From the NCBI GenBank assembly GCA_023396115.1, contig JAEWXC010000084.1, positions 1 through 35,617 on the forward strand: 35,617 bases of DNA, read 5' to 3'. A model generated the notes under the pieces. It had not been told where the DNA came from, did no database searches, and was given only the letters and a program-made list of their open reading frames with translations. The number at the start of each line of letters is the position of its first letter. The first letter of the stretch is position 1. Made by a program: the position numbers and the translations under genes. This document shows positions 25,440-33,425 of the stretch, one piece after another. The DNA is from Actinomycetes bacterium (GTDB lineage: Bacteria; Actinomycetota; Actinomycetes; Propionibacteriales; Nocardioidaceae).

Positions 25440-25742
25440 GTGTACGCAGTCGTGCGCAGTGGCAGCAAGCAGCAGAAGGTTGCTGTTGGCGATGTCATCG
25501 AGATCGACAAGGTCGACACCGCTGTCGGCGAGACCGTCACCCTCCCGGTGGTCATGGTCGTGGACGGCGAGAACGTCACCGCCACCGGCCTGGACAAGGC
25601 GTCCGTGACCGTCGAGGTCCTCGGCGCCACCAAGGGCCCGAAGATCGTCATCCAGAAGTACAAGAACAAGACCGGCTACAAGAAGCGCCAGGGTCACCGC
25701 CAGAAGTACACCCAGGTCAAGGTCACCGACATCTCCGCCTGA
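25440..25742 (+). CDS. rplU: 50S ribosomal protein L21
   Basis: Large-subunit ribosomal protein that contacts 23S rRNA. The 100-residue product has typical length and sequence: VYAVVRSGSKQQKVAVGD at the start, GPKIVIQKYKNKTGYKKRQGHRQ near the end. The GTG start has GAGGAGAG about 10 to 16 bases upstream. It is followed by rpmA after 43 bases in the usual rplU-rpmA pair. Confidence 0.97.
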   Translation: MYAVVRSGSKQQKVAVGDVIEIDKVDTAVGETVTLPVVMVVDGENVTATGLDKASVTVEVLGATKGPKIVIQKYKNKTGYKKRQGHRQKYTQVKVTDISA

Positions 25743-25785
25743 CCTCCCCGGTCACCCAGACTTCTCGTAACGAAGGACTACAGAC

Positions 25786-26040
25786 ATGGCACACAAGAAG
25801 GGTGCAGCCTCGACCAAGAACGGTCGGGACTCGAACGCTCAGCGCCTCGGCGTCAAGCGCTACGGCGGCCAGCTGGTCAACGCGGGCGAGATCATCGTCC
25901 GCCAGCGCGGCACGCACTTCCACCCCGGCGCCGGCGTGGGTCGCGGTGGCGACGACACGCTGTTCGCGCTGGTCGAGGGCGCGGTGCAGTTCGGCACCAA
26001 GCGCGGCCGTCGCGTCGTCAACGTCGTCCCGGGTGAGTGA
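25786..26040 (+). CDS. rpmA: 50S ribosomal protein L27
   Basis: Large-subunit protein whose N-terminal tail reaches the peptidyl-transferase centre. The 84-residue product reads MAHKKGAASTKNGRDSNAQR, then GTHFHPGAGVGRGGDDTLFA, the L27 signature. It starts directly with AHKKG and so has no Firmicutes-type cleavable N-terminal extension. The ribosome site is GAAGGA upstream of ATG. It is the last gene before a strong terminator. Confidence 0.97.
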   Translation: MAHKKGAASTKNGRDSNAQRLGVKRYGGQLVNAGEIIVRQRGTHFHPGAGVGRGGDDTLFALVEGAVQFGTKRGRRVVNVVPGE

Positions 26041-26070
26041 CCTGACGCTCGTCTGACTGACATCTTTCGC

Positions 26071-26104
26071 CAAGGGCGTCCCTGACACACTGGGGACGCC
26101 CTTG
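26071..26104 (+). terminator. Terminator after rpmA
   Basis: A perfect 12-bp stem (CAAGGGCGTCCC with its complement) has a 10-base loop and is followed by a few T residues (ACGTTT). It is the best intrinsic terminator in the window and separates rplU-rpmA from obg. Confidence 0.85.
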
Positions 26105-26123
26105 ACGTTTCCCTGCACCACCC

Positions 26124-26141
26124 GCGACCCGACCGGGTCGC
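26124..26141. promoter_or_regulatory. Hairpin or operator upstream of obg
   Basis: GCGACCC-GACC-GGGTCGC is a perfect 7-bp inverted repeat with a 4-base centre. It lies 31 bases upstream of the obg start, next to a weak -10-like GACAAT (26143-26148). It could be an operator or the end of the upstream terminator region. Confidence 0.35.
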
Positions 26142-26172
26142 AGACAATGCAACAGAGCAGAAGGAGGCCGTC

Positions 26173-27744
26173 GTGGCTGTGCCGAGCTTCGTGGACCGAG
26201 TGACGCTGCACATCAGCGCGGGCCGGGGCGGCAACGGTGTCGCGTCGGTGCACCGGGAGAAGTTCAAGCCGCTCGGTGGCCCCGACGGTGGCAACGGCGG
26301 CCCCGGTGGGTCGGTGATCCTGCGGGTCGACCCCGACGTCACCACCCTCATCGACTACCACCACAGCCCGAAGCGGAAGGCCGAGCACGGCGGACACGGC
26401 GCCGGCGCGCACCGCAACGGCGCCCACGGGTCCGACCTGGTGCTCGGGATCCCCGACGGCACCGTGGTCAGCACCCCGCAGGGCGAGGTCCTGGCCGACA
26501 TGGTCGGTGCCGGGACCGAGATGGTCATCGCCCAGGGTGGTCGCGGTGGTCTGGGCAACGCCGCGCTGGCCTCCTCCAAGCGCAAGGCGCCCGGGTTCGC
26601 GCTGCTCGGTGAGCCCGGCGACGAGATCGAGGTCCGCCTCGAACTGAAGGTCGTCGCCGACATCGGTCTGGTCGGGTTCCCCAGCGCCGGCAAGTCGTCG
26701 CTGATCGCCTCGATCAGCCGCGCCAAGCCGAAGATCGCCGACTACCCCTTCACCACCCTGGTCCCCAACCTGGGCGTGGTCCGCGCCGGTGACACCACGT
26801 TCACCGTCGCCGACGTGCCCGGTCTGATCGAGGGCGCGGCCGAGGGCCGCGGACTGGGCCACGACTTCCTGCGCCACATCGAGCGCTGCGCGGCGCTGGT
26901 GCACGTCATCGACACCGCCACCATCGAGCCGGGCCGCAACCCGATCGACGACCTCGACATCATCGAGGGCGAGTTGTCGCGCTACGGCGGCCTGGAGGAC
27001 AGACCCCGGCTGGTCGCGCTCAACAAGGTCGACGTGCCCGACGGCCACGACATCGCCGACATGGTCCTCGACGACCTGGCCGAGCGCGGCTACCGGGTCT
27101 TCCCGGTCTCGGCTGCCTCCGGTGAGGGCACCCGCGCACTGGTCTTCGCGATGGCCGACATCGTGGCCCGGGCCCGCGCCGAGCGTCCCGAGGCCACCGC
27201 CGAGCGGATCGTGCTGCGCCCCGCGGCGGTCAACGGCGGCGGCGACTTCGAGGTCACCGAGACCCGCGACGGGTGGCGGGTGCGCGGCACCAAGCCGGAG
27301 CGCTGGGTCCGCCAGACCGACTTCAGCAACGAGGAGGCGGTGGGCTTCCTCGCCGACCGGCTCAACCGGCTCGGCATCGAGGAGCGACTGGTCGCACTGG
27401 GCGCCGAGGAGGGCGACGCGGTCATCATCGGCGCCGAGGAGAACTCGGTCGTCTTCGACTTCCGGCCCTCGATCGAGGCCGGTGCGGAGATGCTCGGCCG
27501 CCGCGGCGAGGACGAGCGGTTCCGCGACCCGCGCGGTGCCGCCAGCCGCCGGGCCGCGATCGACGAGGCGATGGAGGAGCGCGGGGAGAACGAGACCCGC
27601 GCCGACGTCGCCCGCCGTCTGGACCGCGACGCCAAGAAGGCCGGCCGCAACGCCAAGGCCGACCGCCCCGACTTCGGGCCCCGCTCCTACGAGATCGGTG
27701 GACCGGACGACCCGGACTGGGCCGAGCAGGACCCCGAGTCATGA
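26173..27744 (+). CDS. obg: GTPase Obg (CgtA)
   Basis: Essential GTPase involved in 50S subunit maturation and stress signalling. The 523-residue protein has the three Obg domains. The Gly-rich Obg fold spans about 1-160 (GRGGNGVASVHREKF). The G domain carries G1 GFPSAGKS (168-175), G3 DVPG (214-217) and NKVD. A C-terminal OCT domain follows, with an acidic and basic tail to the end. The GTG start has a strong AAGGAGG ribosome site 5 bases upstream (26161-26167). The TGA overlaps the proB ATG, a common obg-proB pairing in actinobacteria. Confidence 0.97.
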   Translation: MAVPSFVDRVTLHISAGRGGNGVASVHREKFKPLGGPDGGNGGPGGSVILRVDPDVTTLIDYHHSPKRKAEHGGHGAGAHRNGAHGSDLVLGIPDGTVVSTPQGEVLADMVGAGTEMVIAQGGRGGLGNAALASSKRKAPGFALLGEPGDEIEVRLELKVVADIGLVGFPSAGKSSLIASISRAKPKIADYPFTTLVPNLGVVRAGDTTFTVADVPGLIEGAAEGRGLGHDFLRHIERCAALVHVIDTATIEPGRNPIDDLDIIEGELSRYGGLEDRPRLVALNKVDVPDGHDIADMVLDDLAERGYRVFPVSAASGEGTRALVFAMADIVARARAERPEATAERIVLRPAAVNGGGDFEVTETRDGWRVRGTKPERWVRQTDFSNEEAVGFLADRLNRLGIEERLVALGAEEGDAVIIGAEENSVVFDFRPSIEAGAEMLGRRGEDERFRDPRGAASRRAAIDEAMEERGENETRADVARRLDRDAKKAGRNAKADRPDFGPRSYEIGGPDDPDWAEQDPES

Positions 27745-28895
27745 GCACCGACGGCCTGCGCGAGGTCGTCCTGGGCGCCCGTCGGGTCGTGGTGAAGATC
27801 GGTTCCTCCAGCCTGACCACCGACCGTGGACGGCTCGACGTGCGCCGGATCCGGGCGCTCAGCACCGAGCTGGCGCGGCTGCACACCGTCGGCGGTGAGG
27901 TGGTGCTGGTCTCCAGCGGCGCCATCGCCGCCGGTCTCGCGCCGCTGGGCATGAGCAGCCGCCCGACCGCGCTGCCCGCCCAGCAGGCGGCCGCCTCGGT
28001 CGGGCAGGGCCTGCTGTCGCAGTGCTACTCCGAGGAGTTCGCCCGGCACGGCATCGTCACCGGCCAGGTGCTGCTGACCGTCGACGACGTCACCCGGCGC
28101 CAGCACTACCGCAACGCCTACCAGACGTTCGCCAAGCTGCTGGACCTGCGGGTCCTGCCGATCGTCAACGAGAACGACACCGTCGCGACCAGCGAGATCC
28201 GCTTCGGCGACAACGACCGGCTCGCGGCGCTGGTGGCCCACCAGGTCCACGCCGACCTGCTGGTGCTGCTCAGCGACGTCGACGGCCTCTACACCGCCAA
28301 GCCCGGCACCCCCGGCGCCGAGCTGATCACCGACGTGCACGACCCGGCCGAGATCTCCGGCGTGGACATCTCCTCCACCGGCTCCGCCGTGGGCACCGGC
28401 GGTATGGTCACCAAGACCGAGGCCGCCCGGATCGCCACCGCGGCCGGTATCCCCGTGGTGCTGACCTCGGCGGAGAACGCCGCAGCGGCACTGCGCGGCG
28501 AGGTCGTCGGCACCCTGTTCCACCCCACCGGCCAACGCCGACCCACCCGCCAGCTGTGGCTGGCGCACGCCACCGAGGGCCGCGGCCGGCTGGTCATCGA
28601 CGCCGGGGCGGTGCGTGCCCTGGTCGAGCGCGGAGCCTCGCTGCTCGCCGCCGGGATCACCGGGGTCGAGGGACACTTCGACGCCGGCGAGCCGGTCGAC
28701 CTGGTCGGTCCGGACGGGGTCCGGGTCGCCCGCGGCCTGGTGAACTTCGACTCCAGTGAGGTGCCGTCGCTGCTGGGTCGTTCCACCAGCGACCTGCAGG
28801 CCGAACTGGGCGACGGCTACCAGCGGGAGGTCGTGCACCGCGACGACCTGGTGCTGCTGCCGACTCCCGCGCCCGCGCTCGGGACCACGCCGTAG
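27741..28895 (+). CDS. proB: Glutamate 5-kinase
   Basis: First enzyme of proline biosynthesis; phosphorylates glutamate to gamma-glutamyl phosphate. The 384-residue protein has an amino-acid kinase domain (VVVKIGSSSLTT near residue 16, VSSGAIAAG near 58, NENDTV near 148, FGDNDRLAALVA, LSDVDGLYT). A C-terminal PUA domain follows (about 285-365), as in the longer bacterial form that is often inhibited by proline. Its ATG overlaps the obg stop. The proA partner is not in this window. Confidence 0.96.
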   Translation: MSTDGLREVVLGARRVVVKIGSSSLTTDRGRLDVRRIRALSTELARLHTVGGEVVLVSSGAIAAGLAPLGMSSRPTALPAQQAAASVGQGLLSQCYSEEFARHGIVTGQVLLTVDDVTRRQHYRNAYQTFAKLLDLRVLPIVNENDTVATSEIRFGDNDRLAALVAHQVHADLLVLLSDVDGLYTAKPGTPGAELITDVHDPAEISGVDISSTGSAVGTGGMVTKTEAARIATAAGIPVVLTSAENAAAALRGEVVGTLFHPTGQRRPTRQLWLAHATEGRGRLVIDAGAVRALVERGASLLAAGITGVEGHFDAGEPVDLVGPDGVRVARGLVNFDSSEVPSLLGRSTSDLQAELGDGYQREVVHRDDLVLLPTPAPALGTTP

Positions 28896-28898
28896 GCT
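28893..28898 (+). promoter_or_regulatory. Possible -10 box of iscS overlapping the proB stop
   Basis: TAGGCT includes the proB stop codon TAG and lies 10 bases before the iscS ATG. It could provide iscS-mnmA with its own near-leaderless transcript within the larger cluster. Confidence 0.35.
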
Positions 28899-28908
28899 TC
28901 AGGTCGAG

Positions 28909-30105
28909 ATGAGCACGAGCACCCGGGCGCAGGACCAGCCACCGACCGCCTACCTGGACCACGCGGCGACGACCCCGATGGTCCCGGCCGCCCGTGAGGC
29001 CCTGGTGGCGCACCTGGCCGAGGTGGGCAACGCCAACTCTCTGCACGCCTCGGGCCGCCGCGCCCGCCGCGTGGTGGAGGAGTCCCGCGAACGGATCGCC
29101 GCCGCGATCGGGTGCCGTCCCGGCGAGGTGGTGCTGACCTCGGGCGGCACCGAGTCCGACAACCTGGCCCTCAAGGGCATCTTCGCGGCCCGTCGGGCAG
29201 CCGACCCGCGCCGCACCCGGATCCTCTCCACCGCGGTGGAGCACCACGCCGTGCTCGACCCGCTCGCGCACCTGGCCCAGGTCGAGGGTGCCGAGGTCGA
29301 GCTGGTCGGTGTCGACCAGCTGGGTCGGCTCGACACCGCCGCGCTGCGCGAGAGCCTGGCCCGCGACCCCGACAGCGTCGCGCTGGTCTCGGTGATGTGG
29401 GCCAACAACGAGGTCGGCACCCTGCAGCCCGTGGAGGAGGTCGTCGCCCTCGCCGCCGAGCACGGCATCCCGGTGCACACCGACGCCGTCCAGGCCGTCG
29501 GCTCCGTCCCGGTCGACTTCGCCGGGTCCGGCGTCGACGCGCTGACCTTCACCGGGCACAAGCTCGGCGGACCGTACGGCGTCGGGGCGCTGGTGGTGCG
29601 CCGCGAGGTGACGGTGGTGCCGCTGCTGCACGGTGGCGGACAGGAACGCGACGTCCGCTCCGGCACCCTCGACGTGCCCGCCGTGGCCAGCCTCGCGGCC
29701 GCGGTGGAGGCCGCCGTGGCCGACCAGGCCGCGCACGCCGCGCGGGTCACCGACCTGCGCGACGACCTGGTCGCCCGGGTGCTGCGTGAGGTCCCCGACG
29801 CCCACCTGCACGGCGACCCGGTCGACCGGCTGCCCGGCAACGCCCACCTGGGCTTCCCCGGGTGCGAGGGCGACTCGCTGCTGATGCTGATGGACGCCCG
29901 TGGGGTGGAGTGCTCCACCGGGTCGGCGTGTTCGGCCGGGATCCCGCAGCCCTCGCACGTGCTGCTCGCGATGGGCTGCAGCCCCGAGCAGGCGCGGCAC
30001 TCGTTGCGGTTCTCGCTGGGCCACACCTCCACGGCCGCCGACGTCGACGCCGTGGTCGCCGCGATCGGACCGGTCGTGGAACGAGCCCGGGCGGCAGCGC
30101 GGTGA
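28909..30105 (+). CDS. iscS: Cysteine desulfurase (NifS/IscS family)
   Basis: PLP-dependent class V aminotransferase-fold enzyme that takes sulfur from cysteine and carries it as a persulfide for tRNA thiolation or Fe-S assembly. In the 398-residue protein, Lys218 (TGHKLGG) is the PLP Schiff base and Cys341 (ECSTGSACSAG) the catalytic cysteine. His112, Asp192 and Gln195 are the usual cofactor contacts. The position directly before mnmA, 10 bases apart, suggests it feeds sulfur to 2-thiouridine formation; the same iscS-mnmA pair occurs in mycobacteria. Confidence 0.95.
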   Translation: MSTSTRAQDQPPTAYLDHAATTPMVPAAREALVAHLAEVGNANSLHASGRRARRVVEESRERIAAAIGCRPGEVVLTSGGTESDNLALKGIFAARRAADPRRTRILSTAVEHHAVLDPLAHLAQVEGAEVELVGVDQLGRLDTAALRESLARDPDSVALVSVMWANNEVGTLQPVEEVVALAAEHGIPVHTDAVQAVGSVPVDFAGSGVDALTFTGHKLGGPYGVGALVVRREVTVVPLLHGGGQERDVRSGTLDVPAVASLAAAVEAAVADQAAHAARVTDLRDDLVARVLREVPDAHLHGDPVDRLPGNAHLGFPGCEGDSLLMLMDARGVECSTGSACSAGIPQPSHVLLAMGCSPEQARHSLRFSLGHTSTAADVDAVVAAIGPVVERARAAAR

Positions 30106-30115
30106 GGGGGCCGGC

Positions 30116-31216
30116 ATGAGGGTCGTCGCCGCGATGAGCGGTGGGGTCGACTCGGCGGTCGCCGCGGCCCGTGCCGTGGAGGCCGGGCACGACGTCACCG
30201 GCATCCACCTGGCGCTCTCCCGCAACCCGCAGTCCTACCGGACCGGGGCGCGGGGTTGCTGCACCATCGAGGACTCCAACGACGCCCGCCGCGCCGCCGA
30301 CGTGATCGGCATCCCGTTCTACGTCTGGGACATGTCCGAGGAGTTCCACCGCGACGTGGTCACCGACTTCATGGACTCCTACGCCGCCGGTCGCACCCCC
30401 AACCCGTGCCTGCGGTGCAACGAGAAGATCAAGTTCGCCGCGGTCCTGGAGAAGGCCCTGGCGCTGGGCTTCGACGCGGTCGCCACCGGGCACTACGCCC
30501 AGCTGCGCACCGGCACCGACGGGCTGGTGCAGATGCACCGGGCCGTGGACCACGGCAAGGACCAGTCCTACGTGCTCGGGGTGCTCGACCAGGAGCAGCT
30601 GCGGCACTCCCTGTTCCCGCTCGGCGACTCCACCAAGCCGCAGGTCCGTGAGGAGGCGGCCCGCCGCGGACTGCTGGTGGCCGACAAGCCCGACAGCCAC
30701 GACATCTGCTTCGTCGCCGACGGCGACAACGCCGGCTGGCTGCGCGAGAAGCTCGGCGACGCCGCCCCCAACCACGGCGGCGACATCGTCGACGACGCCA
30801 CCGGGCAGGTGCTGGGCCAGCACGAGGGCACCTACGCGTACACGATCGGGCAGCGCAAGGGACTGCGGCTCGGCGTGCCGGCACCGGACGGGAAGCCCCG
30901 GTTCGTGCTGGACATCGAGCCGGTCTCCGGCACCGTCACCGTGGGGCCGCGCGAGGCCCTGACCGTGCACCGGATCACCGGGGAGCACCCCCGCTGGTGC
31001 GGCACCGTCCCGGAGACGCTGACCGGCACCGTGCAGCTGCGCGCGCACGGCGCCGAACACGCCTGCGAGGTGACCGTGGACGGCGAGACCGTGCAGATCA
31101 CGCTGCTGGATACGGCCCAGGGCATCGCGCCCGGGCAGTCGGCGGTCCTCTACGACGGCACCCGCGTGGTCGGTTCGGTCACCATCACCGCCACCGACCG
31201 GGTGGCGGCGCGGTGA
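30116..31216 (+). CDS. mnmA: tRNA-specific 2-thiouridylase
   Basis: Cytosolic enzyme that adenylates U34 of tRNA-Lys, tRNA-Glu and tRNA-Gln and replaces its 2-oxygen with sulfur. The 366-residue protein has the PP-loop SGGVDSAV (8-15), the catalytic cysteines Cys98 (NPCLRCNE) and Cys198 (DICFVADGD), and a C-terminal beta-barrel domain. All essential residues are present. A GAGG ribosome site is upstream of the ATG. Its stop codon overlaps the GTG of the next gene. Confidence 0.96.
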   Translation: MRVVAAMSGGVDSAVAAARAVEAGHDVTGIHLALSRNPQSYRTGARGCCTIEDSNDARRAADVIGIPFYVWDMSEEFHRDVVTDFMDSYAAGRTPNPCLRCNEKIKFAAVLEKALALGFDAVATGHYAQLRTGTDGLVQMHRAVDHGKDQSYVLGVLDQEQLRHSLFPLGDSTKPQVREEAARRGLLVADKPDSHDICFVADGDNAGWLREKLGDAAPNHGGDIVDDATGQVLGQHEGTYAYTIGQRKGLRLGVPAPDGKPRFVLDIEPVSGTVTVGPREALTVHRITGEHPRWCGTVPETLTGTVQLRAHGAEHACEVTVDGETVQITLLDTAQGIAPGQSAVLYDGTRVVGSVTITATDRVAAR

Positions 31217-32214
31217 CGTTCGCGACCGGCGTCGGGTCGGTTCCCGGCAGCGACGAACGGGACTTCACCGAGGCCGTGCGGACCGTGCTCGGGGTGCTCG
31301 AGGAGCAGCTGCCGTTCCTGCCCGAGATGCCCGGCCGGGGGCCGGCCGCGTCGATGACCGGCCGCAGCCTGGCCGTGGTGGCCGACCTGGCGGCCGACCT
31401 GCAGCCCGACGGGTGGCGGCTCACCGGACCCGGCGCCACCTCGGGCGTGGACCACCGGCGCGCCCGGTCGCTGCTGGCCCAGGACCTCGACACGCTCGAG
31501 GAGCAGGCCCAGGGACTGACCGGCCCGTTCAAGGTCCAGGTCGCGGGGCCGTGGACGCTGGCGGCGACGGTGGAGAAGCCGCGCGGGGACAAGGTGCTCG
31601 CCGACCACGGCGCCCGCCGCGACCTGGCCCAGGCGCTCGCCGAGGGCGTCCGGCAGCACGTCGCGGCGGTGCGCCGACGCCTGCCCGGGCTCACCGAGCT
31701 GGTGGTCCAGGTCGACGAGCCGGTGCTCGCCGCGGTGGCGGCCGGACAGGTGCCGACCGCGTCCGGCTACGGCCGGCACCGTCGGGTGGACCGTCCCGAA
31801 CTCTCCGAGAGCCTGGGCTGGGTGCTCGGCGCGGCCACCGGGGCCGGTGCCCGGGCCTGGGTGCACTCCTGCGCCGCGCAGGTCGACTGGCCGCTGGTCG
31901 TCGGTGCGGGTGCCGAGGGGCTGGTGCTGGACACCGGACTCCTCACCGCCGGGGACCTGGACACGGTCGCCGAGAGCCTGGAGGCCGGGCGCACCGTGGT
32001 GCTGGGCTCCCTACCCGCCTCCGGCGGCGCCACGCCACCCGGTGCGGGCCGTCTGGTGGAGCAGACCCTGCGGCTGCTGGAGAGCCTGGGCCTGGACCCC
32101 GACCAGGTGGGGGAGCACTTGGGGCTCACCACCTCCTGCGGCACCGCCGGCGCCACCGCGGGGTGGTCGCGCAGCGTGCTGGAGACCGCCGCAGCCGCTG
32201 CCCGGGACCTGTGA
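31213..32214 (+). CDS. MetE C-terminal-like (cobalamin-independent methionine synthase family) protein
   Basis: A 333-residue TIM-barrel protein related to the catalytic half of cobalamin-independent methionine synthase. It is much shorter than full MetE (about 750 residues). Likely zinc ligands are His and Cys in the HSC motif near residue 218 and a later Cys in TTSCG near 312; VQVDEP near 171 is the family's substrate-side motif. It matches the short proteins that follow mnmA in actinobacteria such as mycobacteria. The true substrate is not established, and methionine synthesis from a small methyl donor is a family guess. GTGA overlap with mnmA implies co-translation. Confidence 0.85.
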   Translation: MTFATGVGSVPGSDERDFTEAVRTVLGVLEEQLPFLPEMPGRGPAASMTGRSLAVVADLAADLQPDGWRLTGPGATSGVDHRRARSLLAQDLDTLEEQAQGLTGPFKVQVAGPWTLAATVEKPRGDKVLADHGARRDLAQALAEGVRQHVAAVRRRLPGLTELVVQVDEPVLAAVAAGQVPTASGYGRHRRVDRPELSESLGWVLGAATGAGARAWVHSCAAQVDWPLVVGAGAEGLVLDTGLLTAGDLDTVAESLEAGRTVVLGSLPASGGATPPGAGRLVEQTLRLLESLGLDPDQVGEHLGLTTSCGTAGATAGWSRSVLETAAAAARDL

Positions 32215-32237
32215 GACCGAACCAGCGGTCGCGAACT

Positions 32238-32262
32238 CCACGCACGGGGCGGCTCCGCGTGG
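32238..32262 (+). terminator. Weak hairpin after the MetE-like gene
   Basis: A 6-bp stem, CCACGC with GCGTGG, has a 13-base GC-rich loop. It sits between the end of the mnmA cluster and the -10-like TAGGGG of the next gene. It may be a weak terminator. Confidence 0.35.
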
Positions 32263-32275
32263 GTAGGGGACCTGC

Positions 32276-33354
32276 ATGCGTCGACACAGGGCACGGACCG
32301 CCTCCACCCTGATCCCGCTCGCGCAGGTGGGCTCGTTGCTCAGCCTCGCGGCGTCAGCGCCCGGGCACGCCACCCCCGGCAGCACCACCGCACCCGACAG
32401 CACCGCCAGCGCGGTGGTGAGTCCGCCCGACGACGGCGACCGGGCCCCGGACGCACGGCGGCAGACCGTGCGCACGCCGATCAAGGTGATGACCTACAAC
32501 GTGCTCAACAACCGCCGGACGGGCAACCGGAACCGCCCGGGCTGGACCTGGCGGCAGCGTGAGCCGCACGTGGTCGACACGATCCGCGACTACGCACCGG
32601 GACTGCTCGGTCTGCAGGAGACCTACCAGCAGGCCGGTGCCGCGCCGGGCAAGGGGATCATGAAGGCCCTGGGCGGCACCTACGCCACGCTGCCCGGCTG
32701 GCGCACCAAGCCGAAGCGGCTGCGCAGCCCGTTGCTGTGGCGCAAGGCCAGGTTCAGCTACGTCCGGGGTGGTGTGGTCCACCTGGGCTGCGGCGAGGAC
32801 ATGAAGTACGGCGTCGACCGGGCCGTGACCTGGGCGCTGCTGGCCGACACCCAGCGGCGCGAGCCGGTGCTGGTCGCCAACACCCACCTCTCGGCGAACG
32901 GGGCCGCGTGCAAGCCCGGGGACCGGGTGGAGCAGGCCGCGAAGATCCGCAAGATGATGTTCAAGCGGCGGATCTACCGCAGCAGCGACCCGGTGCCCGC
33001 GGGTCTGGTCGGCAAGGGCGCACCGCTGGTGCTCATGGGTGACCTGAACACGGTCGCGAACGGCTGCCGGGTCGCCCCCGGGCTACCGCGACGTTCGACA
33101 AGTTCAGTGGCCTGCACCCGACCCTGCCGCTGTCGCGCTGCCGGCTGGGCGACCGCACCGCCAACGTCGGCTTCGACGCGCGCCGCCGCAACGACGCCTC
33201 CCGGATCGACCACATCCTGGCCGGGGTCCGGTTCCACCCCTCGGCCCAGGCGGTGCTGACCCGCTTCCCCCTCACCGGGGAGAAGGTGAAGCCCCGGATC
33301 CGACGTTCTCCCTCCGACCACTACCCGGTGGTGGCCACGCTCACCCAGCGCTGA
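32276..33354 (+). pseudogene. Frameshifted endonuclease/exonuclease/phosphatase family gene
   Basis: The first ~268 codons encode a probably secreted protein of the DNase I-like EEP fold. It has a signal-like N-terminus, then KVMTYNVLNN, GLQET with the metal-binding Glu, NTHLSANG and MGDLNT. Shortly after MGDLNTVANGCRVAP the frame is lost near 33073-33082 (a CCCCCGGG run). The homologous continuation is in the frame one base back, from GCT 33082 to TGA 33354, and contains the essential RIDHIL and SDHYPVVATL motifs. Reading frame 1 alone ends at 33259 with a nonsense Arg/Pro/Thr-rich tail and would lack the catalytic His. A single missing base, real or from sequencing, explains this. TAGGGG (32264-32269) lies 6 bases before the ATG. 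Confidence 0.85.
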
Positions 33355-33363
33355 CCTGACACC

Positions 33364-33404
33364 GATGACGCCCGGTCCGTCCCCACGACGGACCGGGCGT
33401 CGTC
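33364..33404. terminator. Bidirectional terminator between nuclease-fold gene and Ig-repeat gene
   Basis: A perfect 15-bp stem (33367-33381 with 33387-33401) closes a 5-base CCCAC loop. The stem extends by three more pairs, including a G-T wobble. It lies between two convergent genes. Confidence 0.85.
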
Positions 33405-33425
33405 TGTGCCCGTTGGACCAGGGGG

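Noticed and set aside
20799..25697. Very long open frame (about 1630 codons) opposite rne
   Set aside because: It mirrors the RNase E gene and its repetitive arms. Its Leu/Gly/Val-rich composition and lack of any motif show it is a shadow.
33070..33090. Programmed -1 frameshift in the nuclease-fold gene
   Set aside because: The site GCCCCCGGGC in its frame does not form a canonical X-XXY-YYZ slippery heptamer, and I see no strong downstream stem. A simple homopolymer indel is more likely.
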